Shown one piece after another: positions 43,345 through 51,145 of a DNA stretch of 64,000 nucleotides (positions are counted from its first letter, which is position 1; each line of letters opens with the position of its first letter). Location: the NCBI RefSeq assembly GCF_030269305.1, contig NZ_BSTC01000001.1:757467-821466 (forward strand), given 5' to 3'. A program made the position numbers and the translations under genes. Under the pieces are notes generated by a model. It saw only the letters and a list, made by a program, of their open reading frames with translations, did not search any database and was not told the DNA's origin. Source of the stretch: Kineosporia sp. NBRC 101731 (lineage in GTDB: Bacteria; Actinomycetota; Actinomycetes; Actinomycetales; Kineosporiaceae).

Positions 43345-43827
43345 GTGACACAGGGGCACACAGACTGGATCCTGCTCGTCGACGACTCGGCCGAAGACCG
43401 TGAGCTGCTCCAGCACACGCTGCGGCGCAACAAGTTCCATGGCCGCGTCGAAGAGGCCCGGGACGGTCTGGAAGCGATCGACCGGCTCTGCTGCCGCGGC
43501 CGCTGGGCGGACTCCGACCCGAACGACCTACCACGGGCCATCTTTCTCGATGTGAAGATGCCACGGATGTCCGGTGTCGAGGTGCTGCGCGAGCTGCGCT
43601 CCGTACCGCAACTGGCCGTCGTGCCGGTGGTGATGCTCACGTCTTCCGCCGAGGAGCGGGACATCCTCGACAGTTATGCCCTCGGCGCCAACAGCTACGT
43701 CGTCAAGCCGGTCGACATGGACGAGTACTTCCGGTCCATCGCGGACGTCGGACGTTACTGGGTCGCCCTGAACCGAACACCGACGGAGTACCCACGTGCC
43801 AACACCACTGCGCCTGCTGGTCGCTGA
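43345..43827 (+). CDS. Single-domain response regulator (Rcp1-like)
   Basis: A receiver-only protein of about 160 residues: ILLVDDSAEDRELLQHTL, phospho-Asp in AIFLDVKMPRMSGVEVL, VVMLTSSAEERDI, and the conserved Lys in ANSYVVKPVDMDEYF. The proline after Lys and the long loop before the Asp are typical of Rcp1-type regulators partnered with cytosolic kinases. GTG at 43345 (or 43342) follows GGGGG. Its 3' end overlaps the kinase gene by 32 bases, so it is probably the kinase's phosphotransfer partner. Confidence 0.88.
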   Translation: MTQGHTDWILLVDDSAEDRELLQHTLRRNKFHGRVEEARDGLEAIDRLCCRGRWADSDPNDLPRAIFLDVKMPRMSGVEVLRELRSVPQLAVVPVVMLTSSAEERDILDSYALGANSYVVKPVDMDEYFRSIADVGRYWVALNRTPTEYPRANTTAPAGR

Positions 43828-45280
43828 GGACTTCCCGCCGGACGCCGAGCTCATTCTCTCGGAGGTCCGGCGGGCCGGATACGACCCGGTGGCGACCGTG
43901 GTCGACACGGCGGGCAAGTTCCTGCGTGCTCTCGACGACGAGCCCGAGGTCGTGATCTGCGACTACACGCTGCCCACGATGACGGCGCCCGACGCGCTGG
44001 CCATTCTCCAGGCCAAATCGCCCGACCTGCCGCTGATCGTCGTCTCCGGCACGATGGACGAGGCGACGTGCGTGAACTCCCTGCGCCTGGGGGCCGCCGA
44101 CTACCTGCTGAAAGACCGGCTGTCCCGGCTCGGGCCGGCCATCGACCACGCCCTGGCCCGGCGGGAGCTCGACCGGGTGGCCCGGCTGGCCGAGCAGCGT
44201 CGCGACGAGACCATGAACATCCTGCTCGGCCTGGTCGAGAACTCGGTCGCCGCTATCAGTGTGCAGAACCTCAGCGGCAACACGATGGTCAGCAACGACC
44301 TGTACAAACAGCTGTCCACCGACCATCCGCCGCTGGCCAGCGCCGCCCCGATCCGCACAGCGGGTGTCGAGGTGCTGCAGCGGCAGGAACTGTTCACGGT
44401 CGACGGCGAGCAGCGCACGTTCCACGCCGTGCGGTATCCCGTGCGCGACGGCACCGACACGGTGTTCGCGGTCGGCTCGATCCTCGTCGACATCACCGAG
44501 CAGAAACGGATCGAGGCCGATCTGCGCAAGGCCCGCACCGAGCTGGAGGGCCGCAACGAGCAGCTCGACGTGGCCAACGCCGAGCTGCGGGAGGTCGACC
44601 GTCTGAAGACCGAATTCGTCGCGTCGGTCAGCCACGAGCTGCGCACCCCGCTGACCAGTATCCGCGGCTACGCCGAGCTGCTGCTCGACGAGGCGGACGA
44701 GGGCGACACCCAGACCACGAAGATGCTCGACATCATCGACCGCAACGCCCGTCGGTTGCTGAGCCTGGTCGAAGACCTGCTGCTGCTCTCGAAGATCGAC
44801 TCGCGCACGCTCACGCACGAGTTCGTCGAGGTCGACCTGACCGATCTGGCCGAGGGCGCCCTGCTGGTGCTGCGACCCAGCGCGGAGACCGCCGATGTCC
44901 GGCTGGCCCTCGAGGCGTCCGGCGTGCTACCGGTGCTCGGAGACCGATCGCAGCTGGAGCGGGTGCTTCTCAACCTCCTGAGCAATGCCATCAAGTTCTC
45001 CCAGAAGGGTGGGGACGTCGTGGTCAGGGGCGAGGTCAGCGGGAGTGAGGTGGTGATCAAGGTGGTCGACTCCGGACTCGGCGTCTCCGCCGAGGAGCTG
45101 CCGAAACTCTTCAACCGCTTCTTCCGCTCGGCCAGCGATGCCGCCCACAAGATCCCGGGCACCGGCCTCGGCCTGGCCGTGGTCCGCGAGATCGTCGAGA
45201 ACCACGGCGGTTCGGTGGGAATGGAATCGGTTCTGGGAGAGGGAAGCACGGTCACCGTGCGGCTGCCCCGGCGGAAGTGA
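43796..45280 (+). CDS. Hybrid cytosolic sensor: receiver-PAS-histidine kinase
   Basis: A 494-residue protein, GTG start, no membrane segment. Receiver domain (residues 1-125): LLVAEDFPPDAELIL, VVICDYTLPTM (phospho-Asp), VVSGTMDE, DYLLKDRL. A PAS-like region (about residues 140-240) ends in SILVDITEQKRIEADL. A coiled coil leads into HisKA VSHELRTPLTSIRGYAELLL (phospho-His) and HATPase (NLLSNAIKFSQKG, VVDSGLGVSAEELPKLFNRFFR, GTGLGLAVVREIVENHGG). It is a paralogue of the kinase at 51138. Confidence 0.92.
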   Translation: MPTPLRLLVAEDFPPDAELILSEVRRAGYDPVATVVDTAGKFLRALDDEPEVVICDYTLPTMTAPDALAILQAKSPDLPLIVVSGTMDEATCVNSLRLGAADYLLKDRLSRLGPAIDHALARRELDRVARLAEQRRDETMNILLGLVENSVAAISVQNLSGNTMVSNDLYKQLSTDHPPLASAAPIRTAGVEVLQRQELFTVDGEQRTFHAVRYPVRDGTDTVFAVGSILVDITEQKRIEADLRKARTELEGRNEQLDVANAELREVDRLKTEFVASVSHELRTPLTSIRGYAELLLDEADEGDTQTTKMLDIIDRNARRLLSLVEDLLLLSKIDSRTLTHEFVEVDLTDLAEGALLVLRPSAETADVRLALEASGVLPVLGDRSQLERVLLNLLSNAIKFSQKGGDVVVRGEVSGSEVVIKVVDSGLGVSAEELPKLFNRFFRSASDAAHKIPGTGLGLAVVREIVENHGGSVGMESVLGEGSTVTVRLPRRK

Positions 45281-45288
45281 CGCCCAGC

Positions 45289-45323
45289 GACCCGGACACG
45301 ACGTCGTCCGTCGTGTCCGGGTC
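45289..45323. terminator. Bidirectional hairpin between the convergent kinase and GT2 genes
   Basis: A 15-bp perfect stem GACCCGGACACGACG/CGTCGTGTCCGGGTC with a five-base loop. Confidence 0.85.
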
Positions 45324-45329
45324 TTCCGC

Positions 45330-46766
45330 TCAACTGGCCGATGCCCCGCTCGTCTCCTTGAATCCGACCCGGGGCATCTCACCCCAGGCCGCGTTCGAGC
45401 CGCGGATGCCCGACCACAGACCCCGCAGACGCCAGAAGGCGTGCAGCTGACGGAATCCGAAGTTCTCCAGGAAGGCGGCGACCAGCAGGATGCCGAGATC
45501 CTTCCAGCGGCGGTAGGTCTGGTACGACAGGTCGTCGACCACGATCGCGACGACCGAGAGCAGGATGCCGTAGCCGATGGCCACCAGCGCGTAGAGCACG
45601 GCCGCCTGCCAGTTCAGGATGCCGAAAGCGATCCCGAGGGGGAGGCAGATCAGGCCGAGGATCTCCACGACCGGCGTGAGCAGCTCGAAGACCACGTAGT
45701 ACGGCAGCACCAGCAGGCCCATCCGGCCGTAGCGGGGGTTGGCGATCATGCCGCGGAAGCGCCACAGCACCTCGAGCAGACCGTGCGACCACCGGCGACG
45801 CTGCCGGCCGAGAATTTTCAGGTTCTCCGGAACCTCGGTCCAGCACACCGGGTGCGGTACGAAAACAATCCGGTAGTCCTGCTTCTCGTGACGCAGTCGG
45901 TGATGCAGGCTGTTCACCAGGTCGGCGTCCTCGGCCAGCGAGTCGGCGGTCAGGCCACCGATCTGCTGCACCAGGTCGCGACGGAACAGGCCGAACGCGC
46001 CAGAGATGATCATCAGGCCGTTGAACGCCGACCAGCCGACCCGGCCGAGCAGGAACGAGCGCAAGTACTCGACCACCTGGATGCGGGGTGCCCAGGCCTT
46101 CGGGAGGCGCTTCTCGAGAATCATGCCGCGCTCGGTGGGACAGCCGTTGATCGGGCGAATGGCGCCGCCGGTGGCGGCCACTCGTTCCGGGTCGTCGACG
46201 AAGGGCCGCACCACGTGCATCAGTGCATCCTTCTCCAGCACCGAGTCGGCGTCGATCATGCAGACCAGCGGATAGCGGGAGTACTCCAGCGCGACGTTCA
46301 GGGCGTCACCGCGGCGACGGGCGTTCTCCTTGCGGATGACCACGATCTGGCCGTCCCGGGAGATGTGCACGGAGTTCACCGTGCCCACGGTCTCCACCAC
46401 ACCGGCTGCGACCCGGGTGCTGGGCTGGAGCTCGAACTCCTCCTGGAGAACATCGAAGGTGCCGTCGGTGGAACCGTCGTCGACGATCACCACCTCGAGC
46501 TGGGGGTACCGCAGGTCGAGGATCGAGTGCACGCTCGACACGATGCTCGGTTCCTCGTTGTAGGCGGGGACGAGGACCGACACGCCGGGAGTCAGCGGGT
46601 TGGCGAACAGGTCTTCCAGGGCCGTCTCCGACGACATCCGCTGGGCGCGCCGCTGCGCCCGGGACGCGATCAGCACGATCACCAGGTAGAGCGAGTTCAG
46701 TGCCAGGAAATAGATGATGACGAACGAGTTGAACCCGATGACGGCGGATTCCAGGAAATCTCTCAT
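45330..46766 (-). CDS. Membrane glycosyltransferase family 2 (processive BcsA/NodC-like)
   Basis: A 478-residue protein. N-terminal membrane helix (about residues 8-33), GT-A domain with LVPAYNEEPSIVSSV, VVIVDDGSTDGTF, CMIDADSVLEKDAL (DxD), LAEDADLVNSL (catalytic Asp) and the QRRRW motif (GRQRRRWSHGLLEVL), then three or four C-terminal helices (about residues 335-425). This is the arrangement of polysaccharide synthases that extrude a beta-linked chain. The N-terminus lacks a PilZ or other c-di-GMP domain. It is the last gene of the receiver-HEAT-GT2 operon, 11 bases after the HEAT gene. Confidence 0.9.
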   Translation of the reverse strand: MRDFLESAVIGFNSFVIIYFLALNSLYLVIVLIASRAQRRAQRMSSETALEDLFANPLTPGVSVLVPAYNEEPSIVSSVHSILDLRYPQLEVVIVDDGSTDGTFDVLQEEFELQPSTRVAAGVVETVGTVNSVHISRDGQIVVIRKENARRRGDALNVALEYSRYPLVCMIDADSVLEKDALMHVVRPFVDDPERVAATGGAIRPINGCPTERGMILEKRLPKAWAPRIQVVEYLRSFLLGRVGWSAFNGLMIISGAFGLFRRDLVQQIGGLTADSLAEDADLVNSLHHRLRHEKQDYRIVFVPHPVCWTEVPENLKILGRQRRRWSHGLLEVLWRFRGMIANPRYGRMGLLVLPYYVVFELLTPVVEILGLICLPLGIAFGILNWQAAVLYALVAIGYGILLSVVAIVVDDLSYQTYRRWKDLGILLVAAFLENFGFRQLHAFWRLRGLWSGIRGSNAAWGEMPRVGFKETSGASAS

Positions 46767-46777
46767 GAGTGGCCCCT

Positions 46778-47875
46778 CTACAGCGAGATCAGCGGCGTGG
46801 TGTTCGTGGCGATCGAGTTCCTCGCAAGGACCTCCCGGGCCGCGTCACCACCCTCGGCGTCCCGCTGCGCAATCTCGCGCAGCCGGTCGAGACCGGTCTC
46901 CCCGAACGGCACCAGAGCCATGGCGGCAGCCACCCGGACGGTGGGGTGCGGATGTGCGACCGCCTGTTCCAGCTCGGGCATGGAGGCCGGATCGATGATC
47001 CGGCCGAGTGCGGTGCACGCCGCGGCGAGGACCTCGACGTCCTCCTCCGTGCGCAGCATCGCGGTCAGGTCGTCGACCGAGCTGGGCAGGCTGAGACGAC
47101 CGAGGGCGTGGGTGGCGCCGAGTCGCACCGAGACACTGGGATCGACCCGCATCCGGATCTGCAGCTCGGACACCGCGGGGTAGACACCCAGCACACCGAG
47201 CACCTCCGCGGCGATGGTGCGGACCTCGACCTGTTCCGCGTTCAGCGCCTGGGTCAGCGCCTGGGTGGCGTCGGCCCCGATGCGCAGCAGCGCCATGGTC
47301 ACCGGGTGGGGCGGAAGCGGGTACTTCTGCCCCACCTCGGAGTCCAGGTGCTCCAGCAGGGCGGTGCCGGCCTCACCGGTGCCGATCCGGCCCAGAGCCC
47401 GCACGGCGGCGAGCCGCACATCGGTGCTGTGGTCGGCCAGCAGCTTCGCCGCCTCCGGGACCCCTTCACCGACCCCGGCCGCGCCGAGCAGCTCGACGGC
47501 GCGGTACCGCCGCACGGCGACCCGTGACGACGTGTTCTGCCGGGCCGCGTCGATCGTGCCGCGTCGCCGCAGGATGTCGACCAGAACACTCCGGTCGGCA
47601 CCCCGCAGCTTCGGCAGCAGGCCCGCCACCAGTTCCTCGAACGAGGTGGTGACGCCGTGGTACCCGATGAGCATGTCGGCGAGGTCGTGCGCATCGCCGT
47701 CCTCCCAGGTGGCCAGGTACCGCATCATCACCGGCCGGAGCTGGGCCAGCTCCTCCTCATGATGCTTGGCGCGGCGTTCGCGGCGGGCCTTCAGCAGGGC
47801 CGTGCTCAGGGAGAGCCCGATGATCAGGGCCAGGTTGAGAGTCGCGGCGACCAGAAGGACCGCCTCGGTACTCAC
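46778..47875 (-). CDS. Membrane-anchored HEAT-repeat protein
   Basis: A 365-residue protein. One N-terminal membrane helix (about residues 4-25) is followed by a basic, helical stretch (LLKARRERRAKHHEEELAQL). Repeated HEAT units follow, such as VRLAAVRALGRIGTGEAGTALLEHL, VRTIAAEVLGVLGVYPAVSEL, VRLGATHALGRLSLPSSVDDL, VLAAACTALGRIIDPASMPEL and VRVAAAMALVPFGETGLDRL. HEAT arrays are protein scaffolds. It starts at a GTG overlapping the receiver gene stop by four bases. I infer that it links the receiver to the membrane glycosyltransferase. Confidence 0.87.
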   Translation of the reverse strand: MSTEAVLLVAATLNLALIIGLSLSTALLKARRERRAKHHEEELAQLRPVMMRYLATWEDGDAHDLADMLIGYHGVTTSFEELVAGLLPKLRGADRSVLVDILRRRGTIDAARQNTSSRVAVRRYRAVELLGAAGVGEGVPEAAKLLADHSTDVRLAAVRALGRIGTGEAGTALLEHLDSEVGQKYPLPPHPVTMALLRIGADATQALTQALNAEQVEVRTIAAEVLGVLGVYPAVSELQIRMRVDPSVSVRLGATHALGRLSLPSSVDDLTAMLRTEEDVEVLAAACTALGRIIDPASMPELEQAVAHPHPTVRVAAAMALVPFGETGLDRLREIAQRDAEGGDAAREVLARNSIATNTTPLISL

Positions 47876-48246
47876 CTCGGGGTCCGGGCCAGCAGCGCGT
47901 CGATCCGGCTGGACAGCTCGCGCGGACTGAAGGGTTTGATCACGTAGTCGTTGCCGCCGGCGGCAAAACCCCGCTGGACGTCTGACTCCTGGGCCTTCGC
48001 GGTGAGGAAGAGCACCGGGATGTCGGCCATCGATGGGTCTTTGCGCAGTTCCAGGCAGACCTCGATGCCGCTCATGCGCGGCATCATCCAGTCCAGCACC
48101 ACGACGTCCGGTCGGACGTCCATGATGGCGGCCAGTCCGGCCTCCCCGTCGGCCTCGGCGGTCACCGTGTGACCGGCCGCAGACAGCTTGAATTCCAGCA
48201 GACCCCGGATGTCGGAGTCGTCGTCCACAACGACGATGCTGCTCAT
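47872..48246 (-). CDS. Single-domain response regulator (CheY-like)
   Basis: A 124-residue receiver: IVVVDDDSDIRGLLEF (acidic pocket), phospho-Asp52 in VVVLDWMMPRMSGIEV, VLFLTAKAQESD, and the Lys in DYVIKPFSPREL. There is no output domain, so it acts through a protein partner. ATG at 48246 follows GAGGAGACCGAC. First gene of the operon with the HEAT protein and GT2 synthase. Confidence 0.92.
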   Translation of the reverse strand: MSSIVVVDDDSDIRGLLEFKLSAAGHTVTAEADGEAGLAAIMDVRPDVVVLDWMMPRMSGIEVCLELRKDPSMADIPVLFLTAKAQESDVQRGFAAGGNDYVIKPFSPRELSSRIDALLARTPR

Positions 48247-48389
48247 GTCGGTCTCCTCGGTCGTACGACGGTTTACCGCCGGAGGGCAACCTGCCTCCCG
48301 ACTCCCCACCGCATCGACGTAAGCCCGAATGGGCTACAGGGTGAACTAGCAACAGCCCGCCCCTCACCCAAGTGCTAGCCCACCCTTGC

Positions 48390-48478
48390 CGTGATCATGC
48401 AAATCCCCCAGCCTTCGGCCGGGAGGTGCCCCCACTCCCCAGAGTTCTAGAACTCTGGGGAGGTTTTGCATGATCACG
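48390..48478. repeat. Palindromic element copy 5, asymmetric with one long arm
   Basis: Ends are CGTGATCATGC and GCATGATCACG. The right half has the short-arm form (GGGGAGGTTTTGCATGATCA). The left half has the long-arm form with an inserted CCCCCAGCCTTCGGCCGGGA block. The centre CCCCAGAGTTCT/AGAACTCTGGGG is a perfect palindrome. It lies ten bases beyond the queA stop. Confidence 0.92.
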
Positions 48479-48487
48479 AACGGTTTT

Positions 48488-49525
48488 TCAGGGCAGGAGC
48501 AGGCAGCTGTCGCCGAACTCGTGCCAGCGGTATCCGCTGCTCGCGGCCCGCTCGTACGCCGCCTGCACCAACTCCGCCCCGCCCACGGCCTCGAGCATGA
48601 GCAGGTGCGAGGCTTCCGGGTCGTGCCAGCCGGTGATCAGGCCGTCCACCGTGCGCACCGGACGGGCGGGCGAGATGACCAGATCCGTCCACCCTCGCGC
48701 GGGTCGTACTCGGCCGTCCGGCCCGGTGGCCGCCTCCAGCGCACGGGTGACGGTGGTACCCACAGCGACCACGCGGCCACCCGTCCGGCGGGTCCAGTTC
48801 ACCAGGGCCGCGGTCGATTCCGGCACCCGATAGGGCTCGGCCGGGGGTGCCTCACCGGTCTCCAGCGACGAGACCCCGGCGTGCAGGGTGATCGGGGCCA
48901 GCCGAATTCCCGCAGTTACCAGCCGGGTCACCAGCTCGTTGGTGAACGGACGCCCGGCACTGGGCATCTCGGCGCTCGCGCCGGGATCGCGCGGGTCGGC
49001 GAACACCGTCTGGTAACTCTCCAGAGGCCAGGGGTGCTTCAGGTAGCCGTAGCGGATCGGCCGGGCCGCGGGGAACAAGGGGACGCCGGTGAGCGGCTCG
49101 GTGCGCCAGAGCCGGGTTCCGTGGCGGTGGTCGGAGCGGCCGTGCGGGGCCGTCAGCCGGACCTGCGGTCCACCGGCCAGCCGGATCCGGTCGCCGGGCA
49201 CGCACGTCCGTACTTGCCCGGCGCCGTCCGGGGCGCTGCGCACCTCCACCACCCACGCGCCGTCGGGTAGTTCGGTGGACAGGTGCACGACCACCGGCCC
49301 GAGGCGGTGGTGCTCACCGTCGAGGGCTGCCGCCCGGGTCGCGGAGGTGTTGACCACGAGTAGGTCGCCAGGACGCAGGTGGTCGCCGATCCGGTGGAAC
49401 GTCGTGTCGTGCAGTTGGTTCCGGTCGGCCACCAGGAGGCGGACGTGGTCCCGGGCGATACCCCGGGCCTCCGGCGGCTCGGTCGCCTCGGCGTCGTGCG
49501 GAAGGGCGAAGGTGATGGCGCTCAT
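48488..49525 (-). CDS. queA: QueA-family S-adenosylmethionine:tRNA ribosyltransferase-isomerase
   Basis: A 345-residue QueA homologue. QueA builds the cyclopentene-diol ring of queuosine on tRNA using the ribosyl part of SAM. Motifs: RLLVADRNQLHDTTFHRIGDHLRPGDLLVVNTSATRAAAL, GDRIRLAGG, PIRYGYLKHPWPLESYQTVFADPRDPGASAEMPSAGRPFTNELV, ITLHAGVSSLETGEAPPAEPY, GRVVAVGTTVTRALEAA, and GWTDLVISP. No other queuosine gene is in the window. The pairing with an SDR under a SoxR-side promoter is unusual for tRNA modification. ATG overlaps the SDR stop by four bases. Confidence 0.87.
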   Translation of the reverse strand: MSAITFALPHDAEATEPPEARGIARDHVRLLVADRNQLHDTTFHRIGDHLRPGDLLVVNTSATRAAALDGEHHRLGPVVVHLSTELPDGAWVVEVRSAPDGAGQVRTCVPGDRIRLAGGPQVRLTAPHGRSDHRHGTRLWRTEPLTGVPLFPAARPIRYGYLKHPWPLESYQTVFADPRDPGASAEMPSAGRPFTNELVTRLVTAGIRLAPITLHAGVSSLETGEAPPAEPYRVPESTAALVNWTRRTGGRVVAVGTTVTRALEAATGPDGRVRPARGWTDLVISPARPVRTVDGLITGWHDPEASHLLMLEAVGGAELVQAAYERAASSGYRWHEFGDSCLLLP

Positions 49526-50217
49526 GCCGTCGCCCCCACGTGTTCCCCGGCGGACGCCAGGTAGCGCCCGTTCGGCGGGCGCTGTGCGATCAGCTGCAGG
49601 AGGGCCGGCGCCACGGTCTCCGGAAGCGGCCGGTCGGAGATGTCCTCGTCCGGAAAGGCCGCTTGATGCATGGGCGTTCGGAGGTCTCCGGGGTCGAACG
49701 CGTAAACCCGGACGCTGCCGGTGCACTCCGCGCCGAGCACCGCGCTGATCTGCTCGAGCGCGGCCTTCGTGGAACCGTAGCCTCCCCAGCCCGGGTAGAC
49801 GGCACTGGCCGCGTCCGAGGTGATGTTGACGATCGTGCCGTGTCGTTCGGCCAGCACCGGCACCGCGAGCTGGATCAGTCCCAGCGGTGCGATCACGTTG
49901 ACCCGGAACAGGTCTTCCAGTGAGCTGAGCGGGAACTCGGCCAGTGACGGCAGCGGACTCGGGCCGAGCCCGCCGGCATTGTTGACGAGCAGGTCGAGGC
50001 CGCCGAGCTCAGTGCAGGCAGAGAGCAGTTCGCGACGGTGGCGGGCATCGGTCACATCGCCCGGATGAAGGTGTACGCGGGGCAGGTCGCCGACCGCGTG
50101 GGCCAGCCGGGAGGCGCCCCGGGCATCGACGACGACCTCCCACCCCTCCTGGGACAGGGCGGTGGTCAGGGCCTGGCCGAGACCGCTGGAGGCACCGGTG
50201 ATGAGTGCGACGGGCAT
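49522..50217 (-). CDS. Short-chain dehydrogenase/reductase
   Basis: A 231-residue SDR: NAD(P)-binding LITGASSGLGQALTTAL (residues 5-21), GDVTDARHRRELL, LVNNAGGLGPSPLPSL, IVNITSDAASAVYPGWGGYGSTKAALEQI, with the catalytic Ser-Tyr-Lys as S, Y and K of the latter, and DPGDLRTPM. Substrate unknown. It is the first gene of an SDR-queA operon divergent from soxR, so it is probably under SoxR control. Confidence 0.9.
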   Translation of the reverse strand: MPVALITGASSGLGQALTTALSQEGWEVVVDARGASRLAHAVGDLPRVHLHPGDVTDARHRRELLSACTELGGLDLLVNNAGGLGPSPLPSLAEFPLSSLEDLFRVNVIAPLGLIQLAVPVLAERHGTIVNITSDAASAVYPGWGGYGSTKAALEQISAVLGAECTGSVRVYAFDPGDLRTPMHQAAFPDEDISDRPLPETVAPALLQLIAQRPPNGRYLASAGEHVGATA

Positions 50218-50258
50218 GTCTTCTCCCGATGTCGAATGGTTTTCGCTTCGTCAACATC

Positions 50259-50290
50259 TTGCTAGTTGAAGTCAACTTCAGGTCTAGTAC
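50259..50290 (+). promoter_or_regulatory. SoxR-type promoter with operator in a 20-bp spacer
   Basis: TTGCTA (50259-50264) and TAGTAC (50285-50290) are separated by 20 bases, the long spacer typical of MerR-family promoters. The spacer holds the inverted repeat TGAAGTCAACTTCA (50267-50280). It sits between soxR and the divergent SDR gene and may control both. Confidence 0.6.
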
Positions 50291-50299
50291 CCTGATCGC

Positions 50300-50779
50300 A
50301 TGACTTCCGACGAGAAGCCACGGGCCGATCAGCTGCTCACGATCGGCGAACTGACCCGGCGCAGTGGCCTGGCCGCCTCGGCGCTGCGCTTCTACGAGCG
50401 GGAGGGTCTGATCTCGGCCACCCGCACCTCCGGGGGCCAGCGGCGCTACGAGCGGGCGGTGCTGCGCCGCCTGGCGTTCATCCGGGCGGCCCGCAGCGTC
50501 GGTCTCTCGCTGGAAGAGGTGCGTGACGCGATGGATCGCCTTCCCGCCGCCCGCACCCCGACCAAGGCCGACTGGACCGGTATCTCGCGGTCGTGGTCGC
50601 GGCGCCTGGACGAGCAGATCGAGGCACTCACCGCCCTGCGCGACAAGCTGGACTCCTGCATCGGGTGCGGCTGTCTCTCCCTGGCCCGCTGCCGCATCTC
50701 CAACGCCGAAGACCTGGCGGCCCAGACCGGCCCGGGCGCGGCCTACCTACCCCCGGCCCTACGCCGCCCCGCGCAGTAA
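50300..50779 (+). CDS. soxR: Redox-sensitive transcriptional activator SoxR
   Basis: A 159-residue MerR-family regulator. The DNA-binding domain has LTIGELTRRSGLAASALRFYEREGLI (residues 13-38). The [2Fe-2S] site is Cys120, Cys123, Cys125 and Cys131 (C-x2-C-x-C-x5-C, CIGCGCLSLARC), the SoxR signature. It switches transcription when its cluster is oxidised by redox-cycling compounds. In actinobacteria SoxR commonly controls oxidoreductases and exporters linked to secondary metabolites; here the divergent SDR-queA pair is the likely target. Confidence 0.94.
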   Translation: MTSDEKPRADQLLTIGELTRRSGLAASALRFYEREGLISATRTSGGQRRYERAVLRRLAFIRAARSVGLSLEEVRDAMDRLPAARTPTKADWTGISRSWSRRLDEQIEALTALRDKLDSCIGCGCLSLARCRISNAEDLAAQTGPGAAYLPPALRRPAQ

Positions 50780-50792
50780 CCCCCCTTTCTCC

Positions 50793-50904
50793 CGTGATCA
50801 TGCAAAACCTCCCCGGTGTTCTAGAACTCTCACGATGACAGTTCTAGAACTCTGGGGAGTGGGGGCACCTCCCGGCCGAAGGCTGGGGGATTTGCATGAT
50901 CACG
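50793..50904. repeat. Palindromic element copy 6, longest copy
   Basis: A 112-bp element. The left arm has the short form (CGTGATCATGCAAAACCTCC, then GTTCTAGAAC). The right arm is the long form. Read in reverse complement it matches the left arm of copy 5 base for base over about 64 bases. It begins 14 bases after the soxR stop. Confidence 0.93.
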
Positions 50905-51064
50905 AAAGGTTGGGCGGTGGGTGGTCCATCGACCCTGGTTCGGCGATTCGGCCCGGCCGATCCGGTGACCGGGTGTTTACTGGTCACCGCGTCCGCCGGC
51001 GGCCGGTCCAACGACCTGGCCTGCACCGACGACGCCGGCGCAACACACGGACGAGGGGTTCACC

Positions 51065-51145
51065 GTGCTTGCACAGGTGGTCGCGGGTGTGGTCGGGTTG
51101 CTGCGGCCGGATCGGATCAAACGGGGGAAAGCGTTTCGTGAGTAG
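51065..51145 (+). CDS. Possible 26-residue leader peptide coupled to the sensor kinase
   Basis: The GTG lies seven bases after GAGGGG, a good ribosome site, and the frame reads MLAQVVAGVVGLLRPDRIKR followed by GKAFRE. Its stop overlaps the kinase start (GTGAGTAG) by eight bases, and the kinase has no clear ribosome site of its own. It could be a small membrane-active peptide, or only a translational coupler. Confidence 0.45.
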   Translation: MLAQVVAGVVGLLRPDRIKRGKAFRE

